DNA of 64,000 nucleotides from Viola odorata (lineage: Eukaryota; Streptophyta; Magnoliopsida; Malpighiales; Violaceae): assembly GCA_963691705.1 (NCBI GenBank), contig OY829537.1:71321352-71385351 (forward strand), in the 5' to 3' direction. The position numbers were made by a program, and so were the translations under genes. The notes under the pieces were generated by a model. It did not search any database. It was not told where the DNA came from and was given only the letters and a program-made list of their open reading frames with translations. Of this stretch, positions 43,120 through 54,292 are shown piece by piece. How positions within the stretch are numbered: position 1 is the stretch's first letter; every line of letters starts with the position of its first letter.

Positions 43120-46100
43120 TCTTCCCGAGGATTCAGGCTTTCAAAATATCCTTTTCAGCGGTTGATCTGTTAGTACGATAACGGAAAAGGACTGGAAGTA
43201 TCTGTCTATTTTTCGAGTGGCTTGTATTAGCGCGAATGCTATTTTCTCAATTCGGGCGTATCGCAACTCTGCATCCTTCAGAACGTGACTTACAAAATAT
43301 ACGGGGCGGGAATGTGCTCAAAACTGACTTGCATGCCTTCTTTCTTTATTTCTAATAACTCCCGCATCACTTTGGCGAGATACTGGACCATAATGGGCTC
43401 CCGAGCTTGAGAGTGCCCCAGGACCTGGGCGATCACTAGTTTGGAGTCACCACAAATTTTCAGACGCAGGTCTCCTGTTCTTCCGGTATCGTGCCTACCT
43501 TTGGAAGAAAGGCTTCTCCCTATCTGGAGTCCGGCTAGTAACGCCTCATATTCTGCCGCATTATTGGATAATGGTTGCAGGATTCGGATAGCGTATTGTA
43601 TTCGCATATCGTTCGGCCCATTTATAAAGATTCCTGCTCTAGCCAATTCTTGATTTTTAGCCCCATCTACATGAATGATCCAGAGGTCCGTATAAGTCTC
43701 CGGAAATGGGAGATCCAAATCATCCCATTCCTCTTCGGGTACGTCTGTTAACGGATCTTCCGTAAAGGTGCATTCTGCTATAAAATCTGCCAAGATTTGA
43801 GCCTTTACAGATGGCCGAGAATGATACCGCAACCCGTATTGCTCGAGTTCAAGAGCCCAGATTAGTATTCTTCCCGAGGATTCAGGCTTTCAAAATATTC
43901 TTTTCAGCGGTTGATCTGTTAGTACGATAACGGAAAAGGACTGGAAGTATCTCCATTTTTCGAGTGGCTTGTATTAGCACGAACGCTATTTTCTCAATTC
44001 GGGCGTATCGCAACTCTGCATCCTTCAGAACGTGACTTACAAAATACACTGGGCGGGAATGTGCTCAAAACTAACTTTCATGCCTTCTTTCTTTATTTCT
44101 AATAACTCCCGCATCACTTTGGCAAGATACTGGACCATAATGGGCTCCGGAGCTTGAGAGCACCCCAAGACCTGGTCGATCACTAGTTTGGAGTCACCAC
44201 AAATTTTCAGACGCAGGTCTCCTGTTCTTCTGGTATCGTGCCTACCTTTGGAAGAAAGGCTTCTCCTTATCTGGAGTCCGGCTAGTAACGCCTCATATTC
44301 TGCCACATTATTGGATAATGGCTGCAGGATTCGGATAGCGTATTGTATTCGCATATCGTTCGGCCCATTTATAAAGATTCCTGCTCCAGCCAATTCTTGA
44401 TTTTAGCCCCATCTACATAAATGATCCAGAGGTCCGTATAAGTCTCCGGAAATGGGAGATCCAAATCATCCCATTCCTCTTCGGGTACGTCTGTTAACGG
44501 ATCTTCCGTAAAGGTGCATTCCGCTATAAAATCTGCCAAGATTTGAGCCTTTACAGATGACCGAGAATGATACCGCAGCCGTATTGCTCGAGTTCAAGAG
44601 CCCAGATTAGCATTCTTTCCGAGGATTCAGACTTTCAAAATATCCTTTTCAGCGGTTGATCTGTTAGTACGATAACGGAAAAGGACTGGAAGTATCTGTC
44701 CATTTTTCGAGTGGCTTGTATTAGCGCGAACGCTATTTTCTCAATTCGGGCGTATCGCAACTCTGCATCCTTCAGAACGTGACTTACAAAATACACGGGG
44801 CGGGAATGTCCTCAAAACTGACTTGCATGCCTTCTTTCTTTATTTCTAGTAACTCCCGCATCACTTTGGCGAGATACTGGACCATAATGGGCTCCCGAGC
44901 TTGAGAGTGCCCCAGGACCTGGTCGATCACTAGTTTGGAGTCACCACAAATTTTCAGACGCAGGTCTCCTGTTCTTCCGGTATCGTGCCTACCTTTGGAA
45001 GAAAGGCTTCTCCCTATCTGGAGTCCGGCTAGTAACGCCTCATATTCTGCCGCATTATTGGATAATGGCTGCAGGATTCTGATAGCGTATTGTATTCGCA
45101 TATAGTTCGGCCCATTTATAAAGATTCCTGCTCCAGCCAATTCTTGATTTTTAGCCCCATCTACATGAATGATCTAGAGGTCCGTATAAGTCTCCGGAAA
45201 TGGTAGATCCAAATCATCCCATTCCTCTTCGGGTAGGTATGTTAACGGATCTTCCGTAAAGGTGCATTCCGCTATAAAATCTGCCAAGATTTGAGCCTTT
45301 ACAGATGGCCGAGAATGATACCACAGCCCGTATTGCTCGAGTTCAAGAGCCCAGATTAGCATTCTTCCCGAGGATTCAGGCTTTCGAAATATCCTTTTCA
45401 GCGGTTGATCTGTTAGTACGATAACGGAAAAGGACTGGAAGTATCTGTCCATTTTTCGAGTGGCTTGTATTAGTGCGAACACTATTTTCTCAATTCGGGC
45501 GTATCGCAACTCTGCATCCTTCAGAATGTGACTTACAAAATACACGGGGCGGGAATGTGCTCAAAACTGACTTGCATGCCTTCTTTCTTTATTTCTAATA
45601 ACTCCTGCATCACTTTGGCGAGATACTGGACCATAATGGGCTTCCGAGCTTGAGAGCGCCCCAAGACCTGGTCGATCACTAGTTTGGAGTCACCACAAAT
45701 TTTCAGACGCAGGTCTCCTATTCTTCCGGTATCGTGCCTACCTTTGGAAGAAAGGCTTCTCCCTATCTGGAGTCCGGCTAGTAACGCCTCATATTCTACC
45801 GCATTATTGGATAATGGCTGCAGGATTCGGATAGCGTATTGTATTCGCATATCGTTCGGCCCATTTATAAAGATTCCTGCTCCAGCCAATTCTTGATTTT
45901 TAGCTCCATCTACATGAATGATCCAGAGGTCCGTATAAGTCTCCGGAAATGGTAGATCCAAATCATCCCATTCTTCTTCGGGTAGGTATGTTAACGGATC
46001 TTCCGTAAAGGTGCATTCCGCTATAAAATCTGCCAAGATTTGAGCCTTTACAGATGGCCGAGAATGATACCACAGCCCGTATTTCTCGAGTTCAAGAGCC

Positions 46101-46302
46101 CAGATTAGCATTCTTCCCGAGGATTCAGGCTTTCGAAATATCCTTTTCAACGGTTGATCTGTTAGTACGATAACGGAAAAGGACTGGAAGTATCTGTCCA
46201 TTTTTCGAGTGGCTTGTACTAGCGCGAACGCTATTTTCTCAATTCGGGCGTATCGTAACTCTGCATCCTTCAGAACGTGACTTACAAAATACATGGGGCG
46301 GT
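42562..46302 (-). repeat. Five tandem copies of a 747-749 bp pol segment in element D
   Basis: Copies start (at AATGTGCTC) at 42562, 43311, 44058, 44805 and 45554, giving periods of 749, 747, 747 and 749 bp. Each copy covers the pol part from the RNase H motif YFVSHVLKDAELRYARIEKI to EGMQVSFEHIP of the second RNase H, corresponding to about residues 308-556 of C's pol. The internal junctions read GGGGCGGGAATG, joining GGGGCGG of one end to GGGGAATG of the other. The joins shift the frame and bring an early TAA, so every internal copy ends with a short false tail (PCIL). Copies differ by only scattered substitutions. Confidence 0.95.
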
Positions 46303-46852
46303 GCGTGTGGCTATCGTGGTGAACGAGGACGGCGCTGACCACTTCGTCAGCAGCGCCGAGATATAGGTACAAAGTATCACCTAGTTCTGGCCTGGTCAGC
46401 AGCAGATCGGACGATAGGTAATCTTTTAGGCTAACAAACGCCTCTTCACATTCCGGGGTCCACCCAAAGGATGCTTTCTTGCGTATAACTTTGAAAAAAG
46501 GAAGACACTTCTCGCCTTGTTTGGAAATAAAGCGCCCTAGGGCGATAACGCGCCCTGTTAGCCTTTGTACTTCCTTAACAGTTCTTGGAGATATCATGTC
46601 TTGTATAGCTTTAATCTTTGATGGATTAGGCTGGATTCCTTTTTGGCTGACCACGTAGCCCAGGAATTTTCCCGTCTGAAACGCGAACATGTATTTCTGG
46701 GGGTTCAGTTTCATACTGTGTTGTTTCATCACGTCAAAGACTTCCTTTAGATCTCGCAAGTGATCTTGAAAGCTAGCGCTTTTTACCAGTATATCGTCAA
46801 CGTAGGCTTCCACATTCCTTCCTATTTGTTCTTCGAATATCTTGTTTGCCAT
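45533..46852 (-). pseudogene. pol: Element D RT thumb, RNase H and first copy of second RNase H
   Basis: A 439-residue frame starting inside RT (MANKIFEEQIGRNVEAYVDD) and running through RNase H into the second RNase H, ending at the first duplication junction. YVDD is intact. Upstream, a TAG near 46877 replaces a lysine codon in the MPFGLKNAGATFQ motif, separating it from the rest of RT. This is the parent copy of the tandem array. Confidence 0.88.
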
Positions 46853-47008
46853 ATGTTGGAACGTCGCCCCCGCGTTCTATAGCCCAAATGGCATCGTAGT
46901 ATAACAGTAAGTGGTCGTAGGAGTGATGAAGGCAGTCTTCTCTTCATCCTCAATGGCCATGGGAATTTGGTGATACCCAGAGTTGGCGTCAAGTGAACTC
47001 AAATATGC

Positions 47009-47590
47009 CTACCCGGCAGTCTGATCGACTAATTGGTCAATGCGAGGAAGCGGGTAGCAGTCCTTGGGGCAGGCATCGTTTAAATTGGTGAAGTCGATAC
47101 ACATACGCCAGTCTCCATTGGACTTAGGAATGAGGACTGGGTTGGCTAACCAGGTGGGGTACTGAACTTCGCAGATGAAACCAGCGTTAAGGAGCTTCGC
47201 TACTTCTTTATCAACAGCTAAGGCTTTTTCCTTAGAGAACGCGCGCCGCTTTTGCTGGATCGGCTTAGCACCAGGGTCAACGTTGAGTCGGTGCTCGACT
47301 ATTTCTCGCGATATACACTTGTTCAATAACCGAGCCAACTGAAGGTTTTCTTCGAAACTGAGCCTTTCGCTGAGAAGGAAGTCTGCTTTTTCTATGCCGA
47401 TTACTGGTACGGGCACCATTTTGTCAAGAGGTTGAGCGCGCTTCTCATCGCCTTGTTCATATGGGTCCGCTGTTATACATACATACCTATCACAACTCTT
47501 TTGAGTCATGAGCAGGTAACATTCGGCCGCCAATTTTTGATTGCCTTTTATCGCTACCACTCCGTCCCAGGAGGGGTATTTCATCTTCAA
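47009..47590 (-). pseudogene. pol: Element D protease tail and RT start
   Basis: A frame of 193 residues that begins after the protease (KMKYPSWDGVVAIKGNQKLA) and ends at a TAG after QLVDQTAG, where C has a Tyr codon. Compared with C, 13 residues (QGNFAWKHADMPG) before ISREI are missing in frame. It includes the RT start (YPTWLANPVLIPKSNGDWRM). The C element's UGA is a CGG (Arg) here. Confidence 0.85.
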
Positions 47591-47632
47591 ATGCTTCTGA
47601 GATATTACCGCTCCAAAGCGGTTGAGAAAAGG

Positions 47633-48109
47633 TCATCCGAGTATGACATTGTAGGGCAAGTTTAAGTCCACGACAAGGAATAACAGATCCTCTGACCGCT
47701 TGGAGGTGTCTTCTCTGAAGTATATGGGCAGAGTGGTTATCCCTGTGACTGGGATTAGGATCCCGTCCACCCCAATTATGGGTTTCTTGTAAGGTATCAA
47801 TTCGTTGTCGGGCCGTTTCATGAGATTGTAAGCCTCCAATGAGAAGAGGTTTACTGCACTTCCGTTATCTATGAGAGTTCTTCTGACTCCGTGACAGGCA
47901 ATGATGGGCGTAACCACCAGCGCGTCATTATGCGGATAGACAACGCCTTTCTCGTCCTCTTCGGAGAAGGTTAACACCATGCGATATAGGACGCTTATCG
48001 TTTCACCTTTCTTTGTCGCGCCATCTCGTTTGCATTTTTCTCCTAACGCTGTCGTAGGTAGCTCTGGTTCATCCATGTAAGGAGTTCCTCCTGCTATGAT
48101 GTTAATCAT
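47633..48109 (-). pseudogene. pro: Element D protease
   Basis: Aspartic protease domain with IDNGSAVNLFS and NLPYNVILG, ended by a TGA at 47633-47635 where C has an Arg codon (GRPFLNRFG). The frame continues the gag-pro polyprotein of D. Confidence 0.85.
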
Positions 48110-48172
48110 AGGGAAGCCCTCGTCATCTACTATGAAAGTTTCCTCACCTCTTCCTCCAAGAGCATTATCCTT

Positions 48173-48411
48173 TTATGGGAGGCGAGGTGATACTTGTCGG
48201 TCATCTGCGACCCTTTTCGTGGCATTATTTCTGGTGTCTTCTCTTACTTTGGTTGCGAATTCTCCCAAGTAACCTTCTTCCACCAAACGTTCTATTGCTG
48301 ATTTTAAGTCCCTGCATACTTCTGTAGAATGCCCCCTGGCTTTGTGGAACTTACAATAAGCGTTCTTTCTTCTCCCTATAAGTACTCCGGGCTTTACAGG
48401 CGCAGGGTACC
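48173..48411 (-). pseudogene. gag: Element D gag, C-terminal part after the E insertion
   Basis: Encodes RYPAPVKPGVLIGRRKNAYC and the zinc motif CKFHKARGHSTEVC, continuing the gag frame interrupted at 54293 by element E. It ends with a frame break near 48173. Confidence 0.85.
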
Positions 48412-49685
48412 TGATGTGTTGTCGAAGCACATACAAATATAATAATAAAAACCTGCTATCAAATACACAATAAATTGTATATAGCGGCAGCAGGGTCGAA
48501 CACAAGGACTAAGGGTAGACGCTGACTTTCGTGTGTGACTAGGGCAACCAGACAGAAACAGTAACAAATGGGGGGGTCCCAGTAATAACAACTAGTAGCA
48601 AAGAGTAATAGAAGTAATAAGAAATCAGAAGAGACAAGGGTTCCCAGTAAGAATACGAATCCGGTTGCAATTACGGTCAGCCGGTCATTGGCGCAAGCAT
48701 CGTCTACCCCGAGCTAATAAACGCACTATAGGAACCAGGTACGCTTAGGTCCCCTGCTTACCTTCGTAATATAAGTTATCCCAAGGTACGCTTATGGGTT
48801 AACCTTGACAGTCTGTCGTTCTCCAAGGTACGCTTATGGAGGCAACACTCAGATGCCCATGAAGAAGAGGTAAGATGCGTCTAAGGCGAGACACTCGGTA
48901 CGCTTGAGGCTCTACCCTAACGACTTGTTCAATCCAACTGGGGGATACCAGGTTTCCAGTCAGGACCAGTAAGGTTATCTGCTCTACCCTGTAGCTTCAT
49001 GTTAGGTATAACTACAAGGACGATAGTAATTACTCTAGTTCAATTACTAGGTGATCAAGCTAATAATTACCCTAGGTAAATTGACAATTAATTATTGAAC
49101 AAGAAGATATCAACACAGAATTTATGAAGAACAATTTGACCTCACGACTTCCCTTGCAACCTTCAATCGACTCTCACCAAGAACAAGAAGATTTAGCCAC
49201 ACATATTAAAAGTAAAAACAAATAAACAAATAAATTGCATAATTAAAATAGAGGAGATGAAGAAGAGAGGCGGAAGAGAGAAGAGAGAAAGAGGCGGAAG
49301 AGAGAGCCTTCCTCAAACCCTAATTACTAAAAGTATTTATAGAATTATTACAAATAAAACTCCTAATCCGATTGGAATTCAACTTCCCATAGGACTTCTA
49401 CTGCGATTGGGACTTCTGGAGCATTAATTGAGCAGATCCGATATTTTCCTTTAATGTGCTTGTTTCCTTTTCTTGCTAGGACACTGCTGCCTTCTGCGAA
49501 CGTCCAGCTGCTCGGCCTAGCTACTCAAATACTTCCAGAAAATGATAGAAAGTGCTTCTCTTTGTACTTTCCTCTTAATTAGCCTAGATTTGTAAAAAGT
49601 GAATAAACACAGCAACATAAGTAGCATCATGGTCTAAAAAGGCATACAAAAGAGGAAAGAATTAAGGACATAAAACACTCTATCA
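48412..49685 (-). repeat. 3' LTR of element E (left copy)
   Basis: 1274 bp, TGATGTGTTGTCGAAG ... ACACTCTATCA on the + strand. It differs from the right copy by three main indels: it lacks about 45 bp around GTTTGAGAGTGTTGATTG, and has about 30 bp near 49150 and about 24 bp of GA-rich sequence near 49275 that the right copy lacks. Confidence 0.94.
49334..49341 (-). promoter_or_regulatory. Putative TATA box of E's left LTR
   Basis: TATAAATA on the - strand (CTATAAATACTTTTAG); same site in the right copy at 53941-53948. Confidence 0.6.
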
Positions 49686-49700
49686 AACATCCCCACACTA
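49686..49700 (-). other. Polypurine tract of element E
   Basis: On the - strand TAGTGTGGGGATGTT immediately precedes the LTR start TGATAGAG. Purine-rich and correctly placed. Confidence 0.7.
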
Positions 49701-51530
49701 CCCCGATGCTCGCCCTCGAGCATTAAAATCAGAAAGCATCACGTCATCAGGAACACACAGCCTCAATCCACAACACACAGAGTTACTTCCGCCACCACTT
49801 ACGCCTCGACCAAGCAATACACCACCCTCCAGCCTAGATGAACTCTGCACTACTCTAAGGGAATAACGAAACTAGAAGAGTAGCTTTCCTACATCAGCCT
49901 GCTACAAGCAATCCTCACAAGATATGGTGTTTATCACTCACGCTCAGAAACAGAGTTGGGTGTTTAACACTCATCAATGCGAATGATCATGCACAAAACT
50001 AAATTTGCAATAGCGACCCGAGTACGGAGAACACACGCATGGGAAATCATATGATCATAGAGACTTTGCAAGGGTAAAGCAAAATAAGATGTTGAAGAAG
50101 AAGGGGGTTCAAAGTAGAGAGAAGGAAGGATAGAAGTTTCTTAGCTGGAAAAATACAAGTTGGTGAGAAAGACCTCCTGCTGGCAGCGGCAAGGGCAAGA
50201 CAGAGAGCGCTGAAGGAGAGTGGGGGTATAATCTTCTGTCAGAAAGTGCTGTCGGTCTTCTGATCTTTGAGGTGCTCTGCTCCAGTTCTGATTTGCACTC
50301 CTCTCTTGCTCAAACATTTTATTCAATTTTTTTCTTTTGCTTTTTTTTCTTTTTATTTTGATTTTGAGCAAAAGGGAGCGTACATGATATTCTGAATTGT
50401 TGAACTGGAGCATCAAAATTTTCCTTGGGTGTCTGATCTTCAGTACGTACATGATGTGAACGGCTCGGCCTAGCAGTTGATCTCCATATTGCTTACTGGA
50501 ATGCTTTGATTTGCTTTTGAATATCTAAGTCGAGTCGTCAGGAATCCCCACACTAGAGCTTTTGTCTCTCTGATGCGCTCTGTGGTAGTTGCCATATAAT
50601 TGCTTTCAGCATCTCAATGTAGTAGTTAAACATTCGTAGCTCAAATCTCTGCAACTTTTTTCTATTTTCAGCTTCTGATCCTCTCTCAGTGTCTCGGTCA
50701 AGTAGCTCAATACCCCCACATCGAAGATGTTGATTTTCTCTGTCCCACCTTACCACTGCCAGAGGCATCTCTCACCTGCTAAGAAAAGAAAGGAATGTCT
50801 CAAGTAGTTAGAAGGGTAGTGAAAGAAAGGTATGAGCAGTATGGGTAAGGAGATAAAAAGCAAGAAAAAAGATAACAAAGAAGGTACAAAGTCCCTAATC
50901 ATATCATCGCTTTCCCATGTCTAATCATGTCTATACCCTAGGGGTCTCATGTAAATTCGGCCAGCACACAAATCATACATCCACTCAGAAATAAAGTACG
51001 GCATGAAAACTCAAACACTCATAGGGTAAGAAACATTGATTGCAAGCAGCTAGGGCAAGACATAGTCATAAGAGCTAACATACAGTATGGTGTGCAAGTG
51101 GTTTTGGTGTAGTGGGTGAAGATTCTGTGCGAAGTGGTCCTACTCTATGCATTCCATCAAAGGTGAGTTTAAAAATAGGGGTAGTGTAAACAGTTGAAAT
51201 CAATTGAGGAAAAATTCTAAATCGAGGTATAATCATGCAAGTGAGAGGCAAACAATCATGCAATACTATAATAATCAATCAGTCATACAAAAATGCTAAA
51301 GATGCACACAAAACAAATCATAAAAGTATAGTCATAAAAGTATGAAACCCATCCCCACACTAAAGCAAAACACCGTCCTCGGTGTGGAGAAAGGAATCAA
51401 ACAAGGGCATACAAAAAGAAAATAATAATAAAGAGAAAGGAAGGAAGAAAGAAGGGAAGAAACGTGGGTTGCCTCCCACGAAGCGCCTCAGTTAACGTCT
51501 AGGCCTAGACGTTGGCTATTCAGGCTTCTG
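49701..51530 (-). other. Non-coding 3' region of element E
   Basis: 1.8 kb with no recognisable domain. Two blocks (about 49908-50035 and 50895-51090) match the 3' UTR of element B in order and direction. A 6-bp stem with 6-bp loop, CGTGGG ... CCCACG, sits at 51463-51480 close to the end of the ORF. Short frames at 50141-50452 and elsewhere have no known features. Confidence 0.6.
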
Positions 51531-52781
51531 TCAACCAATTCTACTAAATGCTTTCCATCCTCTTAGTTTGATGTGAATTATAGCGTGAAGTGGATGGTCT
51601 TCTAGCAGAGCATCTTGTAGGCAACCATGATATGATACAAATCTTAATTTGGGTTCCTGCAAAACAAAGAGGAAAAAATTATCATGAGTGAAAGGTGATT
51701 CAAGGAAAGGATCAATATAATCAAAAAGTTTAAGAATCCCCCTGTCAAACATAACGACTTTGGAGCTCATGTCCTCAATTCCCCTCGGCTTGATGCAGTG
51801 AAAAGCCTCCAAAATCGTAACCCCTTGGCTCACTAAAGTTTCAGAACAGTTCTGGAGTTTATTTGGCGGATTTGGCTGAACAACGATTTCTGCCTCGAAT
51901 TCTGCGTCTAAGGCAAGACGCTCGTCCCAAAAATCTGGCAGATTTGCATTGTTCAACAATGTGACTGCACTGACCTTGTATCCCACATTGGTTTCTGGCT
52001 CTGAAGGAAAGCATCCTGGATCCTCCAATTTTAGCTCATCCGTTGACATGAAAAGTTCCTCTATCCCAAAAGACTCTTCACCATGGTCACGACGCTCAGA
52101 GAATGACTCCCATAGAATGTCGGTGGATAAATTTTCCTCTTCACTTAAATAGTCGTCACCATCTAAGTGCTGCAAATCTTCACCATGTTCTATAGGAGTG
52201 ACAGGGTGATTCATAGTCTGATTGGGCAAAAGTGTTGGAGCTAAAAGTTTTAGTTCAGGTGCAGGGGCAACATCTAGGGCAAGCTTCTCGAGTATGCATG
52301 CAAAATTTGCTTTAATGGCCTCTTGCCAATCCTGCTCCCTAATCTCCTGCAAGGCCTCTCTAGCTTGATTCACCAAGTCGGCTAATGCCTCTAAGCGCCT
52401 CTGTTCCCTAAGCTCCTGCAAGTTTAATTTCATCTCCTCAACTTGGTTCGCTATGTCAGCTAATATTGCCTTATCTTCTTGAGACAACCATGTGTCTTGT
52501 GGAGGTTGTGGAGGTGGAAAATATTGATAGCTAGGTTCGGGTTGGACTCCATAGTTGAAATTTCCTTGATTACACCACAGGGGGTTAGGACTAGATGCAT
52601 AGGGATTGTAGTATGGGTCATAACTTCCCTGCGGCGAACCGTGAGATGTATATGAATCATAATACGAACCAAAATTCCCTTGTGGTGGGTCATAGAATCC
52701 TCCACTGGCATTCACGTTCCTGTTTGCATCAAAATACTGAGGAAAAGAGGGTGAGTGAGAATAAGAATTAAAATAAGACAT
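51531..52781 (-). CDS. Element E single ORF: 416-aa Tyr/Pro-rich protein with coiled coil, possibly gag-derived
   Basis: Complete frame from ATG at 52781. Residues 1-100 are rich in Tyr, Gly, Pro, Ser and Asn (YDPYYNPYASSPN, PSYQYFPPPQPPQ), low-complexity and probably disordered. About residues 100-165 form a coiled coil (DIANQVEEMKLNLQELREQR, then EALADLVNQAREALQEIREQ). The rest is acidic and then more hydrophobic (PFTHDNFFLFVLQEPKLRFV). There is no zinc knuckle, protease site or YVDD. The ORF occupies the gag place of a non-autonomous element, so it may be a rudimentary gag that forms or recruits particles, but I recognise no family. The frame is open through 416 codons, which suggests recent selection or recent insertion. 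Confidence 0.65.
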   Translation of the reverse strand: MSYFNSYSHSPSFPQYFDANRNVNASGGFYDPPQGNFGSYYDSYTSHGSPQGSYDPYYNPYASSPNPLWCNQGNFNYGVQPEPSYQYFPPPQPPQDTWLSQEDKAILADIANQVEEMKLNLQELREQRRLEALADLVNQAREALQEIREQDWQEAIKANFACILEKLALDVAPAPELKLLAPTLLPNQTMNHPVTPIEHGEDLQHLDGDDYLSEEENLSTDILWESFSERRDHGEESFGIEELFMSTDELKLEDPGCFPSEPETNVGYKVSAVTLLNNANLPDFWDERLALDAEFEAEIVVQPNPPNKLQNCSETLVSQGVTILEAFHCIKPRGIEDMSSKVVMFDRGILKLFDYIDPFLESPFTHDNFFLFVLQEPKLRFVSYHGCLQDALLEDHPLHAIIHIKLRGWKAFSRIG

Positions 52782-53008
52782 GGAAGAAATAAATGATGTT
52801 TTCAGCGTCTAGGTCTTGACGTAGAAAGAAGGTCCAGATTGTCTAGGACAGAGAGGGTTCTTTCAAGGACTGGGTAGAAACTTCTCCGGTGTCAGTGGAT
52901 GGTTTCCTGGCCTGTCTTCTGAGTCTGCTCTCTGTTCTGGTGATCTCGAGCTCAAGCGGTCTAGATGTCCTGCTCACACAAACAAAAGAAAGAAATCAGT
53001 ACCGTTAG

Positions 53009-53026
53009 TCCCCGGCAACGGCGCCA
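53009..53026 (-). other. Primer-binding site of element E, tRNA-Asp type
   Basis: On the - strand TGGCGCCGTTGCCGGGGA, three bases after the 5' LTR end. It is complementary to the known plant tRNA-Asp 3' end (CCCCGGCAACGGCGCCA). Confidence 0.85.
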
Positions 53027-53029
53027 TTT

Positions 53030-54292
53030 TGATGTGTTGTCGAAGCACATACAAATATAATAATAAAAACCTGCTATCAAATGCACAATAAATTGTATAT
53101 AGCGGCAGCAGGGTCGAACACAGGGACTAAGGGTAGACGCTGACTTTCGTGTGTGACTAGGGCAACCAGACAGAAACAGTAACAAATGGGGAGGGGGGGG
53201 GGTTTGAGAGTGTTGATTGATTAATCTAATTATTAACTACGAAAGTAATAACAACTAGTAGCAAAGAGTAATAGAAGTAATAAGAAATCAGAAGAGACAA
53301 GGGTTCCCAGTAAGAATACGAATCCGGTTGCAATTACGGTCAGCCGATCATTGGCGCAAGCATCGTCTACTCCGAGCTGATAGACGCACTATAGGGACCA
53401 GGTACGCTTAGGTCCTCTACTTACCTTCATAATATAAGTTATCCCATGGTACACTTATGGGTTAACCTTGAAAGTCCGCCATTCTCCAAGGTACGCTTAT
53501 GGAGGCAACACTCAGATGCCCATGAAGAAGAGGTAAGATGCGTCTAGGGCGAGACACTCGGTACGCTTGAGGCTCTACCCTAACGACTTGTTCAATCCAA
53601 CTGGGGGATACCAGGTTTCCAGTCAAGACCAGTATGGTTATCTGATCTACCCTGTAGCTTCGCGTTCGGTATAACTACAAGGATGATAGTAATTACTCTA
53701 GTTCAATTACTAGGTGATCAAGCTAATAATTACCCTAGGTAAATTGACAATTAATTATTGAACAAGAAGATATCAACACAGAATTTATGAAGAACAATTT
53801 GACCTCACCAAGAACAAGAAGATTTAACCACACATATTAAAAGTAAAAACAAATAAACAAATAACTTGCATAATTAAAATAGAGGAGATGAAGAAGAGAG
53901 GTGGAAGAGAGAGCCTCCCTCAAACCCTAATTACTAAAAGTATTTATAGAATTATTACAAATAAAACTCCTAATCCGATTGGAATTCAACTCCCCATAGG
54001 ACTTCTACTGCGATTGGGACTTCTGGAGCATTAATTGAGCAGATCCGATATTTTCCTTTAATGTGCTTGTTTCCTTTTCTTGCTAGGACACTGTTGCCTT
54101 CCGCGACCGTCCAGCTGCTCGGCCTAGCTACTCAAATACTTCCAGAAAATGATAGAAAGTGCTTCTCTTTGTAGTTTTCTCTTAATTAGCCTAGATTTAT
54201 AAAAAGTGAATAAACACAGCAACATAAGTAGCATCATGGTCTAAAAAGGCATACAAAATAGGAAAGAATTAAGGACATAAAACACTCTATCA
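53030..54292 (-). repeat. 5' LTR of element E (right copy)
   Basis: 1263 bp; TGATGTGTTGTCGAAG ... CACTCTATCA, then target duplication GTACC at 54293-54297. Contains its TATA box at 53941-53948 and a G-tract near 53189-53201 with the extra insertion. Confidence 0.94.
53941..53948 (-). promoter_or_regulatory. Putative TATA box of E's 5' LTR
   Basis: TATAAATA on the - strand, matching the left copy. Confidence 0.6.

Larger units (their letters stand above)
48412..54292 (-). mobile_element. Element E: non-autonomous LTR retrotransposon, nested in D gag
   Basis: 5881 bp, bounded by LTRs 48412-49685 and 53030-54292 and the target duplication GTACC (48407-48411 and 54293-54297). The primer site (53009-53026) shows - strand direction. 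It contains one ORF (51531-52781) and no protease, RT, RNase H or integrase motif, so it needs enzymes from another element. The tRNA-Asp-type primer site is common in Athila-like and related plant elements, which might supply them; that is inference. Confidence 0.93.

Noticed and set aside
42257..46302. The RNase H copies as separate insertions of a related element
   Set aside because: All copies have the same limits and the same GGGGCGGGAATG joins with 747-749 bp spacing; tandem duplication is the simpler explanation.
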